64,000 bases of DNA from positions 3,115,270 through 3,179,269 of the forward strand of contig CM034136.1 of NCBI GenBank assembly GCA_019914995.1, written 5' to 3'. A program made the translations under genes and the position numbers. The DNA comes from Acanthochlamys bracteata. Lineage: Eukaryota; Streptophyta; Magnoliopsida; Pandanales; Velloziaceae. Positions 11,010-24,400 of the stretch are shown piece by piece. Position 1 is the stretch's first letter. Each line of letters begins with the position of its first letter. The notes beneath the pieces were generated by a model, which was given only the letters and a program-made list of their open reading frames with translations, had not been told where the DNA came from and did not search any database.

Positions 11010-12678
11010 TAGAAACTTCAATTATCTATAGTTAGAAAAAAAAAAATTCACTTAGGTACACCCCATATTTGTTTATTTCAACTACACTCTAATTGCTTTT
11101 TATTATTCTTAATCCAAACACATGTAAGTGGTGGTGAGTTTTCTCAAAAAAGTTCAGCAAAATAGAGGAGGATTTTGAGGAAAGAGAGGAAACATGTTTA
11201 AAACGTGTTTCAATTATTCCAAACTTATTTTGTTCCACTATATTTAATATTTAGAATTATTTTATTTATTTTAATTATTATTTTGAACTCTAATTTTAAA
11301 TCTGAACTTCACTCTAAACTCTTAACATTTTTTTCAAATGAAACTGAAATATAAAATTTGAACCTCACCTTTAACTTACTTCTAGTCGAACTATAAGTTT
11401 TAAAATTTTACTTTCTAAAACACTTTTAGTAACCAAAACATATTCTTAACTCAACTAATTAGTTTTATTTATTTATTTATCTACTTTTACAGGTAGCTAA
11501 CAATTCAATGGAATGGCTGGGGTTATTCCCTAAAGTATTATCGGTAGAAGAATATGTACCAAGTTGTGTTGTTTGAAGAACAAAAATAAAAAATGTTCGG
11601 TGAACAGAATGCTCTCTAATTGACGTAACTTATTAACATAATGGATGTCAACGGAATGCTTTTTAATTGTATTTATCTTTTACTATGAACTTTTTAATAT
11701 TATACAAAAAAATTTTAAATTTTATTATCACTTATTTTTATTATTTTATAAATAAAAATAAAAACTTAATTTTATTTTAGAAAACTTTATTTATTTCCAA
11801 ACATCTTCGGAACATTTAAATCAAGTCGCTCCAACTCCGAGGTGGTTCTCATCAACTTCTTTCGGTATATCATGTGAAACTGAAGGTTGTGTTTGCCGTT
11901 TCATTTTAATTCATTTTATTTCATATTTTATAATAATTTTTATAATATTTTTAAATTTTATTTAAACTTTTAGAAATATAAAAATTATACATTATAAAAT
12001 TTTAATATTACTAATTATTATTTTTCTAAAAAAGAAAAAAATTATTTTTTGAAATAAAATAGAATAGAATATGTTTTATTTTTAAAAAAAATTATAAACA
12101 CTCCAAAATACTGGTTTTAATGCTATCATTAAAAGAATAAACAATAATTTTGCTGCAACTTGAAATAGCATGGTTAGTGACAATTTTGAGAACCATATTG
12201 GCTACTGATGCCGGTACTATTATATAGCTTTATAAAAACGAAATTGGAGCAACTTGATAATAGAACGAACGAATTTTCACCCAAGCATCGAACTTGGACC
12301 TGTTTTTCATTTTATTGCTTTTTCTACTTTCTCCAGTTGGCACTATTAAGAAGTATAATATAAATTGGAATCAGGAGAAAGCGAGTTGGGAATTTCTGGA
12401 TGAAACTTTCTTTTATTTTTCTGTGTTATAAAAATTTTTTTGCAGGATGCAATCACGGAAGAGTCAATCTGGTGTTTGCTTCCACTAGAGGTCTTCGGCA
12501 CAAGAAAAGTAAAGAAACGAAAAGACACAAACCGGTCAATTGATTGAATTGCAACATGTGAATTCCAGCTGTGCTCATCCTCGAAACTTCCGCTCTGTTT
12601 ACCTCAAGAGTTGCACATTTTGCATGTTCAGATTCCCATAATAACTTTTAGCAGCGTTCGGTGTGATAACTATCAACT
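11010..12678. other. Intergenic, very AT-rich
   Basis: No gene seen. 11890-12115 has GTGTTTG at one side and the complement of GTGTTTATAA at the other, with TTTTATTTC blocks facing each other, so it may be an old AT-rich MITE. The ends are too diverged to define. Confidence 0.4.
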
Positions 12679-12943
12679 GTGTGTTTCAAATATTTTAATT
12701 AAATTTCACATAAATAAAACATAATAAATTAAAAAATAGAGTTTATTTGTAGTTCAATTATTTGTAAAAGTTAGTTAAAAATTAAAAAATAAAATTATAT
12801 TAAAAAATATACAAATAAAAATATTTCAAAATTGAAGTTTTATTTGTAAATTAAAATTTTAATTTTTTGTAAATAAAATATATCAACTTTCTAGAATTGT
12901 AATTGTGACAAAAAAAATAATATTTCAAACGATTGAAACACAC
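12679..12943. mobile_element. Candidate MITE with 11-bp perfect TIR
   Basis: The 265-bp segment begins GTGTGTTTCAA and ends TTGAAACACAC, exact reverse complements. The interior is AT-rich and non-coding. No convincing target-site duplication was found, so the class is open. Confidence 0.5.
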
Positions 12944-13119
12944 AAAAGCTAACTGGTAGTCGAAAATTGTGTTTGCCTAATTGAAAATCGTCTCTGGATT
13001 AGGAAGAACTGTCCAACTGTTTCCCAACATAAATAATATCCGAAGCGAAATACATTACTTAAGGTCCTTGGCTGCAAATTATTATCAATACAAAGAAAAC
13101 CATAGAACCTAAAGCAGGA

Positions 13120-13126
13120 AGCCGCC
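13120..13126 (+). promoter_or_regulatory. GCC-box-like element (AGCCGCC)
   Basis: AGCCGCC is the core bound by AP2/ERF factors. It lies about 360 bp upstream of the LEA5-type start codon. Known SAG21/LEA5 relatives respond to ethylene and oxidative stress, so the motif is plausible, but a 7-mer alone is weak evidence. Confidence 0.35.
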
Positions 13127-13231
13127 GCGAACAACCAGCACAATAGTGATTGAGATTCACGGCCGCCTCCGCGCTAACCTCACAACGCCACCTAGTGGGC
13201 CCAACTATCATTACAGCTGGACGGCGCCGTT

Positions 13232-13237
13232 GACGTG
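13232..13237 (+). promoter_or_regulatory. ABRE-like core (GACGTG)
   Basis: GACGTG, within TGACGTGTTC, contains the ACGT core recognised by bZIP factors. It lies 54 bp upstream of the TATA box of the LEA5-type gene, a typical place for an ABA or stress response element. Confidence 0.4.
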
Positions 13238-13290
13238 TTCAAACGCGTTCTCTCCCCGCTCTTTCCTTTCTCATCCCTTTTCTGTTCTTT

Positions 13291-13298
13291 TATAAATA
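13291..13298 (+). promoter_or_regulatory. TATA box of LEA5-type gene
   Basis: TATAAATA lies in a pyrimidine-rich context, 188 bp upstream of the ATG at 13479. The leader in between is about 150 nt and rich in CT and GAA runs. Confidence 0.65.
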
Positions 13299-13478
13299 CC
13301 ACCATTTCTCCCTTACCGTTTCTCCTCCTCAGAAACCAGAGAAGAAAAATCCTGCTGTCGCCGTTGCTTGAGTGAACAAGAGAGATTCGTGTGGTAACAT
13401 TCATCTCTCTTTGTTCTTATTATTCGCAGCGGCGGCAATTAGTTTGTTGGAGTAAATAGCAGAAGAATAGTAATAGTA

Positions 13479-14085
13479 ATGGCTCGCTCTCTCTCTGGCT
13501 GTGCTGCTACATTCGCAGCCGTTGTCGCAGACCGTGTTGCCCTCGTTGCTAGCAGGTGTGTAAATTGATTGTTTTGCTCTTTTTTGTAATTAGTTGGATT
13601 TACTTGTGCAAATCTTTTCAACGGAATTGCATCTTGTATACTGTACAGCAGCATGGTGCTATTTGCTTGATCTGTTCTTAACTTTGAGTTCCCAACCAAG
13701 AGTAGTAGTTTTTGAAACGTGTAGGTAATCAATCAGGTCTTCAGATAGAGTTATACGATACAACAGTCTGGAATCCAATTGATTGATGCTAGGTAGTTCT
13801 TGATCTTATGGAGGTTGATCCTAGGCAGTTGTTGATCTTTTGTTTCTATTGTGTTGCAGGAGGGGATACGCTGCGGCATCCTCAGCTGCAAGCGGTGTGA
13901 GGAAGGCAGAGGAGAATATGGTGTCGATGATGAAAGGAACAAGAGATGCTGCAGGTCCTGCTGCTGTGAGTTCATGGGTGCCGGACCCTGTTACAGGGTA
14001 CTACAGACCTTCTAACCGTGGAGTTGAGATCGATGCTGCAGACCTTCGCCAGATGCTCTTGTCTAACAAGTCGTCTAGGGTCTGA
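13479..14085 (+). CDS. LEA5/SAG21-type late embryogenesis abundant protein (LEA_3 family)
   Basis: Exon 1 is 13479-13555 and exon 2 is 13860-14085, with a GT-AG intron at 13556-13859 that splits an Arg codon (AG|G). The product is 100 aa. It starts MARSLSGCAATFAAVVADRV, a Ser/Ala/Arg-rich amphipathic N-terminus of the mitochondrial-targeting kind. RRGYAAAS is a likely presequence-cleavage region. The conserved core is SWVPDPVTGYYRPSNRG followed by EIDAADLRQMLL, the hallmark of the LEA_3 family (cotton Lea5, Arabidopsis SAG21). Family members are small mitochondrial proteins linked to oxidative stress, senescence and drought. The intron position is typical. The ATG is the first in the predicted leader. 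The gene appears intact and is expected to be stress-inducible, in line with the upstream motifs. Confidence 0.93.
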
Positions 14086-14228
14086 ATCATCGCAATACTG
14101 CTGTTTCAGCTTATGAGAGTTAATAGAACAAGAAGTTGTAGGTCACCTGTTCTCCATATTCGTGTAATGCATCGACTTCACTGAACTGCTCTGCAGCCTA
14201 TGGTGAAAAGTGTTATAGACATCTATTT

Positions 14229-14234
14229 AATAAA
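14229..14234 (+). terminator. Poly(A) signal of LEA5-type gene
   Basis: AATAAA occurs 144 bp after the stop codon, at a usual 3' UTR distance for a plant gene. Confidence 0.5.
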
Positions 14235-14239
14235 AGTCC

Positions 14240-15161
14240 AGCTTTGGCAACTTCTCTTTGAAAACTGTTGAGACGATGGCAATTCATGCCCTTTTGGTGT
14301 TCGCCACCCGAATCTGCTCAGTGAGATAAGACGATCTCCCTGCACAGAGCAGATGCGAAGATTTAAGAGTTCGTTTCATGTTCATTACCTGCCGAAGTAC
14401 CCTGTTCAATGTCATGAAGGTCACGTGAGACCCATCGTTGTCCGCATGAATTTTCTTTTACTGGATTAGAAAACGGCGGAGATAAATTCGGAGATATGCT
14501 GAATTTGCTTTTATAAAGAAGGAGAGGTATCCCAGATAAAAACACGCACCTAAGAGATAGAGGTTATCTAAAGTAAGATCTATTTTAAAATTTTTTATTT
14601 TTATACTTCAAAATTATTTTATATAAAATTATATATAATAATAACTTATATTTTTAAATATTCAAATAATTTTTATAAAAATATACATTTTTAAAAAATA
14701 AAACCAGTACCATAAATATTGTTAAACATTTTTGTAGATCTTAGAGAACCTTAAAGTTCTCTTGGGTGTCGGATGTAATATTCGCGGACAACTGCGTTGC
14801 ACACTGCCATCTGACTCTGGAATGAGTTTTAAAAATATTTTTTAAATAATTGTTTTTGAAATAAAAAATATTTTAATTATTTTTAAAATAAAATTTATTT
14901 TTTATTGAATAAAAATAAAAATGAATAACAAAATTTTATTATGTAAATTTTTTTATATAAAATTTATATTAAAAAATATAAAATTAAAAATTAAAATATC
15001 TTTTAAAAAAACTTAGCAAAGACGTTCCTATTAATCCAACGTCCTAGGACAGCAAGTATCATAGACATAGGAGTAATGCGAAGTATTGTTGTTACTAAAC
15101 ACTGCCTAATATTAAGTCTCGACTTTTGGGGGATATGTGAGAACAAAAAAGTAAGAATCAT
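14240..15161. other. Intergenic, two AT-rich blocks
   Basis: 14570-14770 and 14820-15010 are almost pure A/T with short flanking inverted motifs (AGGTTATCT and the complement of AGGTTCTCT around the first), suggesting decayed MITEs. No gene seen. Confidence 0.4.
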
Positions 15162-15413
15162 GGCATTTGTTTTATTAGCGGGATATTTTTAACAAAGCCA
15201 TGATAGGGAATTCGGCAACTTGCATAGCAACCACGGGAACACAGGAGGGAGAAGGAGATGTAGGCGATATGGTATCCTCGTAGTAGGCTGGACCAAAATC
15301 CAGCGGAGAGAGGGCAGTCTTTAGAAAGAATCAAGAGGTTGCAAGAGAAGACTTCACCTTTTTTCATCTTCTTCCATCAAGAATAGCGCAAAAAAAAAAA
15401 AAAAAAAAAAAAA
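15162..15413 (+). repeat. Poly(A)-tailed retroposon-like segment
   Basis: About 230 bp of balanced base composition, unlike its AT-rich surroundings, ends in an uninterrupted run of 24 A (15390-15413). GAATCAT occurs just before the segment (near 15156) and just after the tail (near 15423), a possible short target duplication. No RNA polymerase III B box was seen, so it may be a truncated processed transcript and not a SINE. The embedded 69-residue minus-strand frame has no recognisable domain. Confidence 0.45.
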
Positions 15414-17480
15414 GGGAAGGGAATCATTGATAAACCACTAAGGACTCCGTGCAATATTGACATTACTTACTACAAAATAATTTTTAATTTTTAATTTTAA
15501 AAAATATATTTTATAAATATTTATAAAATTTATTTTAAAATTTAAAAATTATAAAAAATTTATTTTTTTAAATTAACAAAATAAAAATTATTTTTTAAAA
15601 AGAAAAAAATATTTTTATTTTTAAAAAAAAACTTTATTTTAAAAATACTTTTAAATGTCCCGAAATCAATCTAATATTCAATTGCACAACATTAAAGCGG
15701 TCGTTATTAGTCAAACAATAAACAGGCAGCCGCTAAGTGGCAGCCCACATTGTGCGTAGTCTATTCGATTAGGAACGTGGGGTTCCTGTTTGTTCCTGTA
15801 TGAGCTCTCAGAAGAAACCACTCAATCAAGAAGGCTACAGACAGCCACATGAATTATCATACAATCCATACCATTTTCAGGTTGTCCAGACATCGAAACG
15901 TTAGAATGCATATTTATCTACACTGTGAACTGAAATAGGCAATCATCTACAACACAGACAATTTATAGATATTTCACCTTTGTCACGACAAATATACCTC
16001 CTTTTTCTTCTTGAGATATAATCACAATCATATTCTCCTTTTCGGACTTCTGATCTGAAGGCCCAGACAAAAGCGACCAAAGAGAATATTATAATAACAA
16101 GGACGCGTTATAAATAATAGATGAATCTAATACTCAGTTTCTGCTGCGCGTATATAGAAGATTTGTACTATCTGCTCTAAATCCTGAAACTAGTATTAAC
16201 CAAGATCTTGTAATTGCCACGTTTGGTCGGTAAAGGGCGCTCCATCATAAAATGCAGGTTGAAATCACAAAAGTGTGGATTATTTTCCAAGCCCAAAATC
16301 TCGGTCAATACTCAAGATCACTAGACTGGCAGAACTTATCCAAAATAGCATTTGCTATTTGGTTCTTAAGAGAGGATTTCTTTTCTATTTTAAGAAAGGA
16401 CAAAGCCAGAAAAGTAGCATGTCTTGCACAAGCTATCCTTCCATGTGAACAAGAGATCAATTCAAACAAAAGCACATGAAGGAAGAATCCAAGTGATAGA
16501 ACTACATGAATTGATTATACCAGATTACCACGTTGACAAGATACTATAATTCTTAAATACAAGTATCATAATGTAGTTATACTATATTTGAAAGGGTCTC
16601 ATTACCTTAACGTAAAGCTGAAGAATCCAAGTGCTTGCGGGCCCAGACAAAAACCCGAAAGACTTTGAAGTACCCAAGCAAACTTGAGCACGCTCAGTCC
16701 AACCCTTCTATTTATTTATCCAGCTTAATTTATAAGAAACAAGCAAATACGTTATGACTCTACAAATGTCCTTCTGACGTATCAGCTATAAGAACCTAGT
16801 GCTGTTTAACAATCCAATAAGGAAGGAGAAAGGCATTACATCCAACAACAGACCAGGAAGGCATTTTAACTATTGACAGGATTGGCAAAAAGGGTAGTTT
16901 CACTATACAACCACATTCTATATCCTTCCAAGATATTGTTATAACAAGCTATAAGTACGAAAACCAAGAACCCAACATTCATTCATCGGAGTGGGATAGA
17001 TGAGCTCCACCGAATATAAGAAGTCGAACATTTGCTTAACTAGGGTGTCATTGAGTAATATGGCAAGCAACAACTCAGGCTATGAACATCTTATTACAAA
17101 GAAGAACAAGAAACCAAACCAAATCTTAGGCTTTCTTAATCAACTAAGGCCTCAGAGTTCCATCAACGCCAAGAACACCAGCTGATTCAAATAACGAATC
17201 TGATTAAATTTTGATGATTCGATTCATTTGTTGATACGCCACAACCTCAAGAGATTTCATAGTCCAATACTCCAGTCAATTAAATTTCACTTGGAACACT
17301 AAAAGGAAATACAGATTGAGAAGACCTACTTTTATTAATAGATATAAGATCACCATTTTGACAAAAATATTTAAAACAAAAAACACCCAGACCATGTGGA
17401 CACAGAAAGTAAAACTGTGTTTTGATTAACAAAAAATGGGAAAATCTTGTCTGATGATGATTTGGCAATACAATCAACTA
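15414..17480. other. Intergenic
   Basis: 15480-15650 is an AT-only block. The rest has mixed composition with no recognisable coding exon. GCCCAGACAAAA and GAAGAATCCAAGTG each occur twice between 16055 and 16660, so part of this stretch may be an old partial duplication. Confidence 0.4.
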
Positions 17481-17741
17481 GTGGATGCGTTTGAGATTGT
17501 TTATGAAATGGAACTCTTCTGAAATGGAGAGTATTTTTATCCTTTTTTAAAAACAAGCTATATTTTTTTTTCTTTCAAAAAAATAATAATAATATGCAAT
17601 AAAAAGATCTCATCACGTAAAATTTTTCTACACTATCTAAATTTTTAAATAAATTTTCTAAATATTATAAAATATGTATTGAAAAACGTGAAATGGAGAA
17701 AAGTTGAAAAGTAGTGTTTGGTATGCACTACCAAACGCACT
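17481..17741. mobile_element. Tourist-like MITE with CTA target duplication
   Basis: The 261-bp element starts GTGGATGCGTTTGAGA and ends ACCAAACGCACT, giving a PIF/Harbinger-type terminal repeat (TGCGTTTG). CTA flanks it on both sides (17478-17480 and 17742-17744), fitting the 3-bp duplication of this superfamily. The interior is AT-rich and non-coding. It shares internal order with the MITE at 60148-60392. Confidence 0.68.
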
Positions 17742-17744
17742 CTA

Positions 17745-20700
17745 GATCTTTTAAAGGAGCACAAAACTTGGGAGTGCTCTCACAACATAAAGGAACTCAC
17801 CACTATGACAATCACAAAACATTGCCAAATGTTATTTTCAAGCGCATTGGATAGTGAATCTGATCAACATATTTCAAGTTTGCAAATGTAACACATGTTC
17901 TGGCACATCCATATCATGGTAGCTATTCATCTAAGAATGCAATTATACCAAATGCAATTCATTAGTCGTAAATAAGATTAACTTTGCCATATATCTATTC
18001 TTAATTTAGTAATTTATTGTATCTGTAATCATTCTAAGTAATGATCTTATTTTCTTATATCTTATATCATGTACACAAAGGAGATAAATCTCCCTTTAGA
18101 AGTTAAACAAAGGGATCAACTTTCACAACAAATTACTCTTCATCTTTGACTTCTTCATGGTAATGAAGCTATAATAACGCAAGTAATCGTCTTATCACTT
18201 TCTGCCATCATCTATTACATTTCCCTTCCAACATTGATTTCTTAATCAACTATGGCTGTTTAAGTTCCAGTACATCTCTTTTGACAAATATTACAAATTT
18301 TGTATCTCAATCAGATTTACCCTAACTATCTAATGGAAATATTAGTGAGACCTATCTTGATTTCTACCGACTGCATTGGCTATGTTAATGGATGTATTAA
18401 ATCCTCTTATCAAAACTCTCCCTGTCGATGATAAATTTGCTCTTTATACCTAATAGATCTATCGCGTAAGAAAGATTACTTTGTAATTAGCTAGACAAAT
18501 GTAACTTTATCAAGAGAGATTACTTTGTAATCATGCTTTAGGAGAATCACTACTATAAAACTTTAGCTTTCTCTAAACTAGCTCTATATGTAGGAAACAC
18601 TTGCAAGAAAAGCTCCATTTTGCAATTAACTTCAATATCTTTCAGTAACTTACCATCCCAAGTCAATGTAGTGAAATATCCTATGAGACTATATTCTACT
18701 ATTAATTTAATTTATTTCTGATCCAGCTCTAATAGCTATATAGTATTTTGCACCCGATTATTGCTTCTTCACATTGGTGGTTATTCAACATATCACCTTC
18801 TTGTAGCTTCGCTTTGGTTTATTTATATATTAATAATGTGCCCATCTTAAGTCATCTTATCAGTTTGATCCCCTCTTAACAAGCACTACTCATGCAACTC
18901 CATACTCTCCCACTACAAGCACAATAATCTTTCTATGAAGGGTCGACCAATCTTCTTCAATAGAACTCTACAACCAACACCATGTTCTATGATTTCTCAC
19001 ATATTTTCATCCACAAAAAGTTATCAAACATGAAATCTACTTATCAAATCTAGACAAGCCGAACGAATTTATTTTACTCTTCCTTCTCTTTCGTCTTAAC
19101 CAAATTTCTGTACCACTTTTCAAATCATCTTCAATTACTTCACTTCTATTGTCATCTTTTTTCTGATCAGTCAACATAAATCTCTCCTTAACCAACATAT
19201 CTTACAATTTCATGAAATTGTGGTCAATCTTCTTCATGAACTTCTACAAAGGTGTGCACCTTTTAAGCCACCTCTATTGCATCTACCTTTTCTAACAAGG
19301 ACATCATTAATTATTATCCCTTGCTATGATAAAATGGTCATTCTGCTTCTTCAACAATTTCGTTTCAAATCCAAATCAATCCCCTCCACAACAGCAACCC
19401 AACAGCACTCACTCTATAGTAACTTGCAACTAGGACAACACTAGATCGCAACTAACAAGGACAGTCTCTTTTCCAACTAAGAATACCACCAGATCGCACA
19501 TATGTCTTCTTCTTCTAATGTAGAAATTTAAATCTATATGTTTTTCTATTGCTAACAAATATCCCCATTGGTTTGATGCTATGTAAGCTGAGGCTAATGC
19601 ATTAACACAAGAGTATGGTCTCTGGTTTCTCCATTGGTTGTAAAATTTGTTCCTTATTATTCAACAACCTAATGACTTTGTCAACGGCATGGGAGAGTCC
19701 AATATTATACTAGTGGGGATTAGCCCATGCAAGGTTGTTTATACATAGTTTGAACCCATCACAATAGAAGTTGACACCACTAAGCCCAAACAAAGACCAA
19801 ACTTTTATTAGCCCAAAAGCAAACTAGACAAAACTTTTGCACAATATTCGCCACACTACAAAAATCTAAACCCAGACCGTAGATGTCTATTCACTTCAAA
19901 GCCAGTCTATCTTAACCTAACAGTATAATATATCTTATTCTTTCTTTCATTTTGCTGCTAACAAGATATGACTGCAATTCTCCCCTAATTCTTACAAATC
20001 AAATCTATAAAATTTAATCAAATTTCTTTCATAACTCTGAATGTTTGAATTTGCTTTGCCTCACCAACTATGGTCTGCCCGCAAAGTAATTCCTTTCTAG
20101 TCTTTCTTTGAATATTTGGTCTATTATTGTCTATCGCTCTCTAGATCCAGAACTTTGATTTTTTAACCAAAAAGCTGAAGTTGTGGATCAGTACGAACAT
20201 ATATAACCACTTTAAGCTTTGAACTAGTCAACTTGAAAGTAATACGTATCTTAACTTGAAATTTTTCTTACTTGTTGATGAGGCAAGTACTTATATCATA
20301 GTAAGAACGTACTTATATCATAGTAGTCATTGTGTTTCATATGAATTGTGAAAGAAGAGGAAAGAACTATTCGGGAAACTATAAAATCACTTGGATTTTA
20401 GCAAGTTTTTAATCTTTACTTCATATTTTTGAATGCTTCTAGCATGTAATTAAGTGTTCCCGTATAGTTAAAAACTGTTCAAGTCACATATAAAGTAGAA
20501 AATGTGTTGAATTTTTTTCGTAAAATTGCAATTTGTCTAATGTAATTTTGGTTTCTAGTATTCACTATAAGTTTTTATATTGTACATTTAATAAAATATT
20601 ATCTAAACTTATTGGTTTTCTTTTGGGGTAGTTTAAAACCAAAGATGGAAAAAGAAAATTATCCACAATCACAATCCTTTTTTAGAAGTAATTAACAACA

Positions 20701-21138
20701 TGCAAGTCGAAGTAGTTCTAAAGATACCACTCACAATTTTCCAGCTTCGCAAGACAATTTGAGATCTCTATAGATGGAATTCAGCTCTAAGAGAAATATT
20801 CTAGATTAGAATCTAAAAAATACAAAACGTAAGAAGGAGCATATCCACTTAAAGATCCCTGTCAACCTCATTGTGACAATTATGCAGAAAACATTGGAGT
20901 GTAATGTCGATTTAATCCCAAGCGAATGAGTTTGGTAACCATTTAGAACGTAGTGTTAAAGAAGATGTAGTTTAATATTCATGGTGCTATTTGTTCAAAC
21001 GAGGTATCCAAAAGTAAGTAGGTGGTGATGCTTTTGTCACTCAAGAATTTAGAGGTTGGAACGAGAGAAGTAGACTAGAGGTTTATGATGAGATTGTAAT
21101 AGTCCACAAAATCAAGGGGTGGAAAGTGTGACGATTTG
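17745..21138. other. Intergenic
   Basis: No gene recognised in 3.4 kb. Frames such as 19220-19444 lack any domain and use leucine- or serine-rich low-complexity sequence. A 22-bp tandem duplication lies at 20287-20325. Confidence 0.45.
20287..20325 (+). repeat. 22-bp tandem duplication
   Basis: The unit starting GTACTTATATCATAGTA is repeated directly: 20287-20308, then a partial second copy 20309-20325. Confidence 0.85.
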
Positions 21139-21421
21139 GGGAGTGTTACCAAGCCTATAAACTCACTTTTTTTTCTTTAAAACTTTCACTTCTAACTCAC
21201 TTTTAAAACAAAGTAAAAACAAAAATTAAACTCAGTTTTTTCTACCAAAAACTCCACTTTCAAAGTTCAAAGTTTAAAACTGAAAATTTCACTTCCAAAC
21301 TCACTTCTAATACAAAGTTAATACAAAAATTGAACTCATTTCAAACTCCACCTTTCACCAAACATAACTTTTTACAAATTCACTTCTAGAAACTCAATTT
21401 ATAGGCTTGATAAATACGCCC
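21139..21421. mobile_element. Tourist-like MITE
   Basis: The 283-bp element starts GGGAGTGTTACCAAGCC and ends GGCTTGATAAATACGCCC. The ends are inverted repeats through CAAGCCTATAAA. TTG flanks both sides (21136-21138 and 21422-21424). The interior repeats AACTCACTT and AAAACT motifs and has no coding capacity. Confidence 0.62.
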
Positions 21422-21424
21422 TTG

Positions 21425-24400
21425 ATTAATCAAAATTAATTTATCCAAACTGCTTACTAGATAATCAATCAATACCGGGATGAGTATCAAATATGCTGAA
21501 ATGTTTAATTGATTATATAAGTCCTCGCTTGAAATTAGGCTACCTTTCTGTAGTCATAAAGAATTTGAAAGTTTAAGCAATATAGGAAGTAATGTAATAT
21601 GGAGTTACACAACCATCAAACTTGCTTGGGAAGGAATTTGCTAGGTAGAATATCACAAAAAGGTAGCTTTATCTACGGTAGCATTATGGAATTAGAAGTC
21701 AATCGTCCAAGTAAGCCCTTCGTGTAGATATGACTCATAGGGGGCAATATGAAAGAAAACCTGGGGCATACAAACATCTTCACAAACTTGGATTTTTCTA
21801 AGCCTCCTCAACACTAACCCTATTTTTCACTATTTCACCAATATTATTCTAGTTGGATCAACATGACCAGAAGAATCTTCCTTATGATGCCTCTTTTTTG
21901 TTGCACTTAAAGACAATTTTCTACATCTCATAAGGAGGACCTATAAACTTCGAACATTTTCTTCAGAAAGTTTGATGAACTGTCAAGATTCTCAATGCCT
22001 TGACATTCAAAGCAAGTTTGCATACTACATCTCTTTTCCCTGCTACTTATATTGTTCAACCTTGATGGCTACTATGCTCCATGCTTCCTTCATTTTCAAT
22101 TTTTGAATGTTGTGGGGCTTCACGCATACTTTTTATGTATTTTGATGGCTTTGCACCACGCTTGATAGCAAATTATTATTTTGATAAATCACATTCTTAA
22201 TTTGCAATTTTGAGCTATCTTGTACTTCTCGAATTGAGATAATGTCAAAAGGATATGGTAAAGCTAGAGATAAACCTGTATTATGTCAACAACATAGATG
22301 GAAATGCAATGAGAAGGGGTTCAAGGATATCTTCACTCTGTATTGTGGTCAATTTTCAAATCATACGTTCAATCAAGTTGGTCAATGTCTTCATTTGACA
22401 TAGACTCTATCACTTTCAAGAAATTCTTATAGTTACTTTTAGTATCTTTATCTTGAGATCATTTTGGCAATAAGAAATACTATCAAGCTGCACCATAATA
22501 TTGTATCAACCATAATTGCTCATTAACAATCAAAATCAAAATTATAGAGAAGGGATACTGAGGAAAAGCTGCAATTTGTACTGAAATATGTGACCTAGAG
22601 TAATGGAAAATTATCTGACAAAAATAGAGAAGATTCCTAACCTAGCAAAAAAGGATTCCAAGCGAACTCAATAATATTTCTTATATGCATCAAGTTGCAA
22701 TTTTTTTACAATGTAAATGACTAATACATGTTACATTTTAAAATGATTATTTGAATAAGTAAATGGTACATGATTGTATTTTATAAAGTAATTACTTGAT
22801 TACTAAAACCACAAAAATTTGATTATAGAAGATTCTTAGGTTGTGGAGAATGGGTTCAAAAAGGATACTAACAACTCACATTCTCGATATGAAAAAAATA
22901 GGCAAATCATGACGACTTTGCAATCTTGTTTGTTGTGCATGGTTTTCCACATACTGTCTTGCATGCTACACATTGACATATTCTGTGATGCTCTTTTAGA
23001 AGGAGAACTATCCTATATATCTCCTATACACTTACCCAATCAAGATGCGACAGGTTTTCTGAATGTAAAAGTAGACCTTGAGCCTTCTCAACCAAAGAAA
23101 AAAGGGTTAACATTTTGGAACCGTACTTTCTCACACAACCCGACAATATATTTGTTGAATCTCATATTCTTAACTAGATTTCCATGACAACTAGGCACCC
23201 AAACGTGAGTTTTCTCTGCTTCCATAAATAACTAAACACATAAAAAACATACCACTTCCACATAAGTGACCTTTTCATTACTTTGTGGAAACCATAGTTC
23301 TATCACTTTCAAAAAAAAAAAAGGCTTTTTCCGTAGGCAACTAAACAGGCCCTAAGAGGGTAACCCTAATTTCACTTCTAGAAAATATTCTTCATTTCAC
23401 TATACATGCAACGAGTGAAAAAGCAATGAACACAACGAACACTAAAGCAACACTACTGACAAGACCAGTGAAAAGTTTACACCTTTCCATCTCATGGGAA
23501 ATAGCAATATTATATGTTATGACTCTAAGCACTATACTTCATAACATGATTGACAGGCATATCACAATTGATGATTTTAAATTCAAATTCAAAAATTATT
23601 TAACCACATGAAAACAGATTTACCATTTGTAGCACGACGTCTAAAGTCGTATAAGCTACATTTATGCATTAAATAACCCATAGGACCGAACTCATAAAAT
23701 AAAAACGGAAATTATATAAAGGATGAATTGTATATCAGTTAAGGCATATAATGAAAAATAAAATGCCAGAGCATGTACTTGACAATTACTTCAAGTGTTA
23801 TACACATCTAATTAAATCCATGAAACAAATCCACCAGATATGGACAATTACTTCAAGTGTTAACACTCATTTACGTGATTATGATTACAAAATTCAACAC
23901 TCATTTATGTGATGTTTCTTGATTGATTTCAATCCAATGACTAACTGGCATTAAAGGCTTCCGCTACACCAAAGTTAACTACACAGGCATGTTCTTAGTT
24001 TAACTGTAAGAGTGGCTAGGAAATAAGATATGCAGATCAGCCTACCTAATACACTCACATCAATCATTTTTAATCATATCAGTTCTATACTTGCAAGGAT
24101 CATAAAAGCTGATGCTTTAAGGTAGCTACTCAACTTTTGTGAAATTCAAGCTGGAAGCACCTACCTAATAACCCTCCTGAATATCTACTCAATGTCAATG
24201 CTAAAGTAAGTGGTCAAAATACAAACTTAATTCATCTATTGTTAATGGCAAACGTAGCATCAAATATTAAACACCCACTGCCGCAGAAAAAACATTTCAA
24301 GTTGTTCTTTAATCCTGTATTCTCGCTGCAGATTCCCCGCTGAACTCAAAAGCAAAGCGAAGATAAAAACAAAACAGCTAACTATTTTGCAAGCTTCTCA

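Noticed and set aside
13439-13975. Minus-strand frames across the LEA5 locus
   Set aside because: They are antisense shadows. The plus-strand gene has correct splice sites and family motifs.
22843-23187. 114-codon open frame as a gene
   Set aside because: No domain, no promoter or splice context, and codon use like the surrounding non-coding AT-rich DNA.
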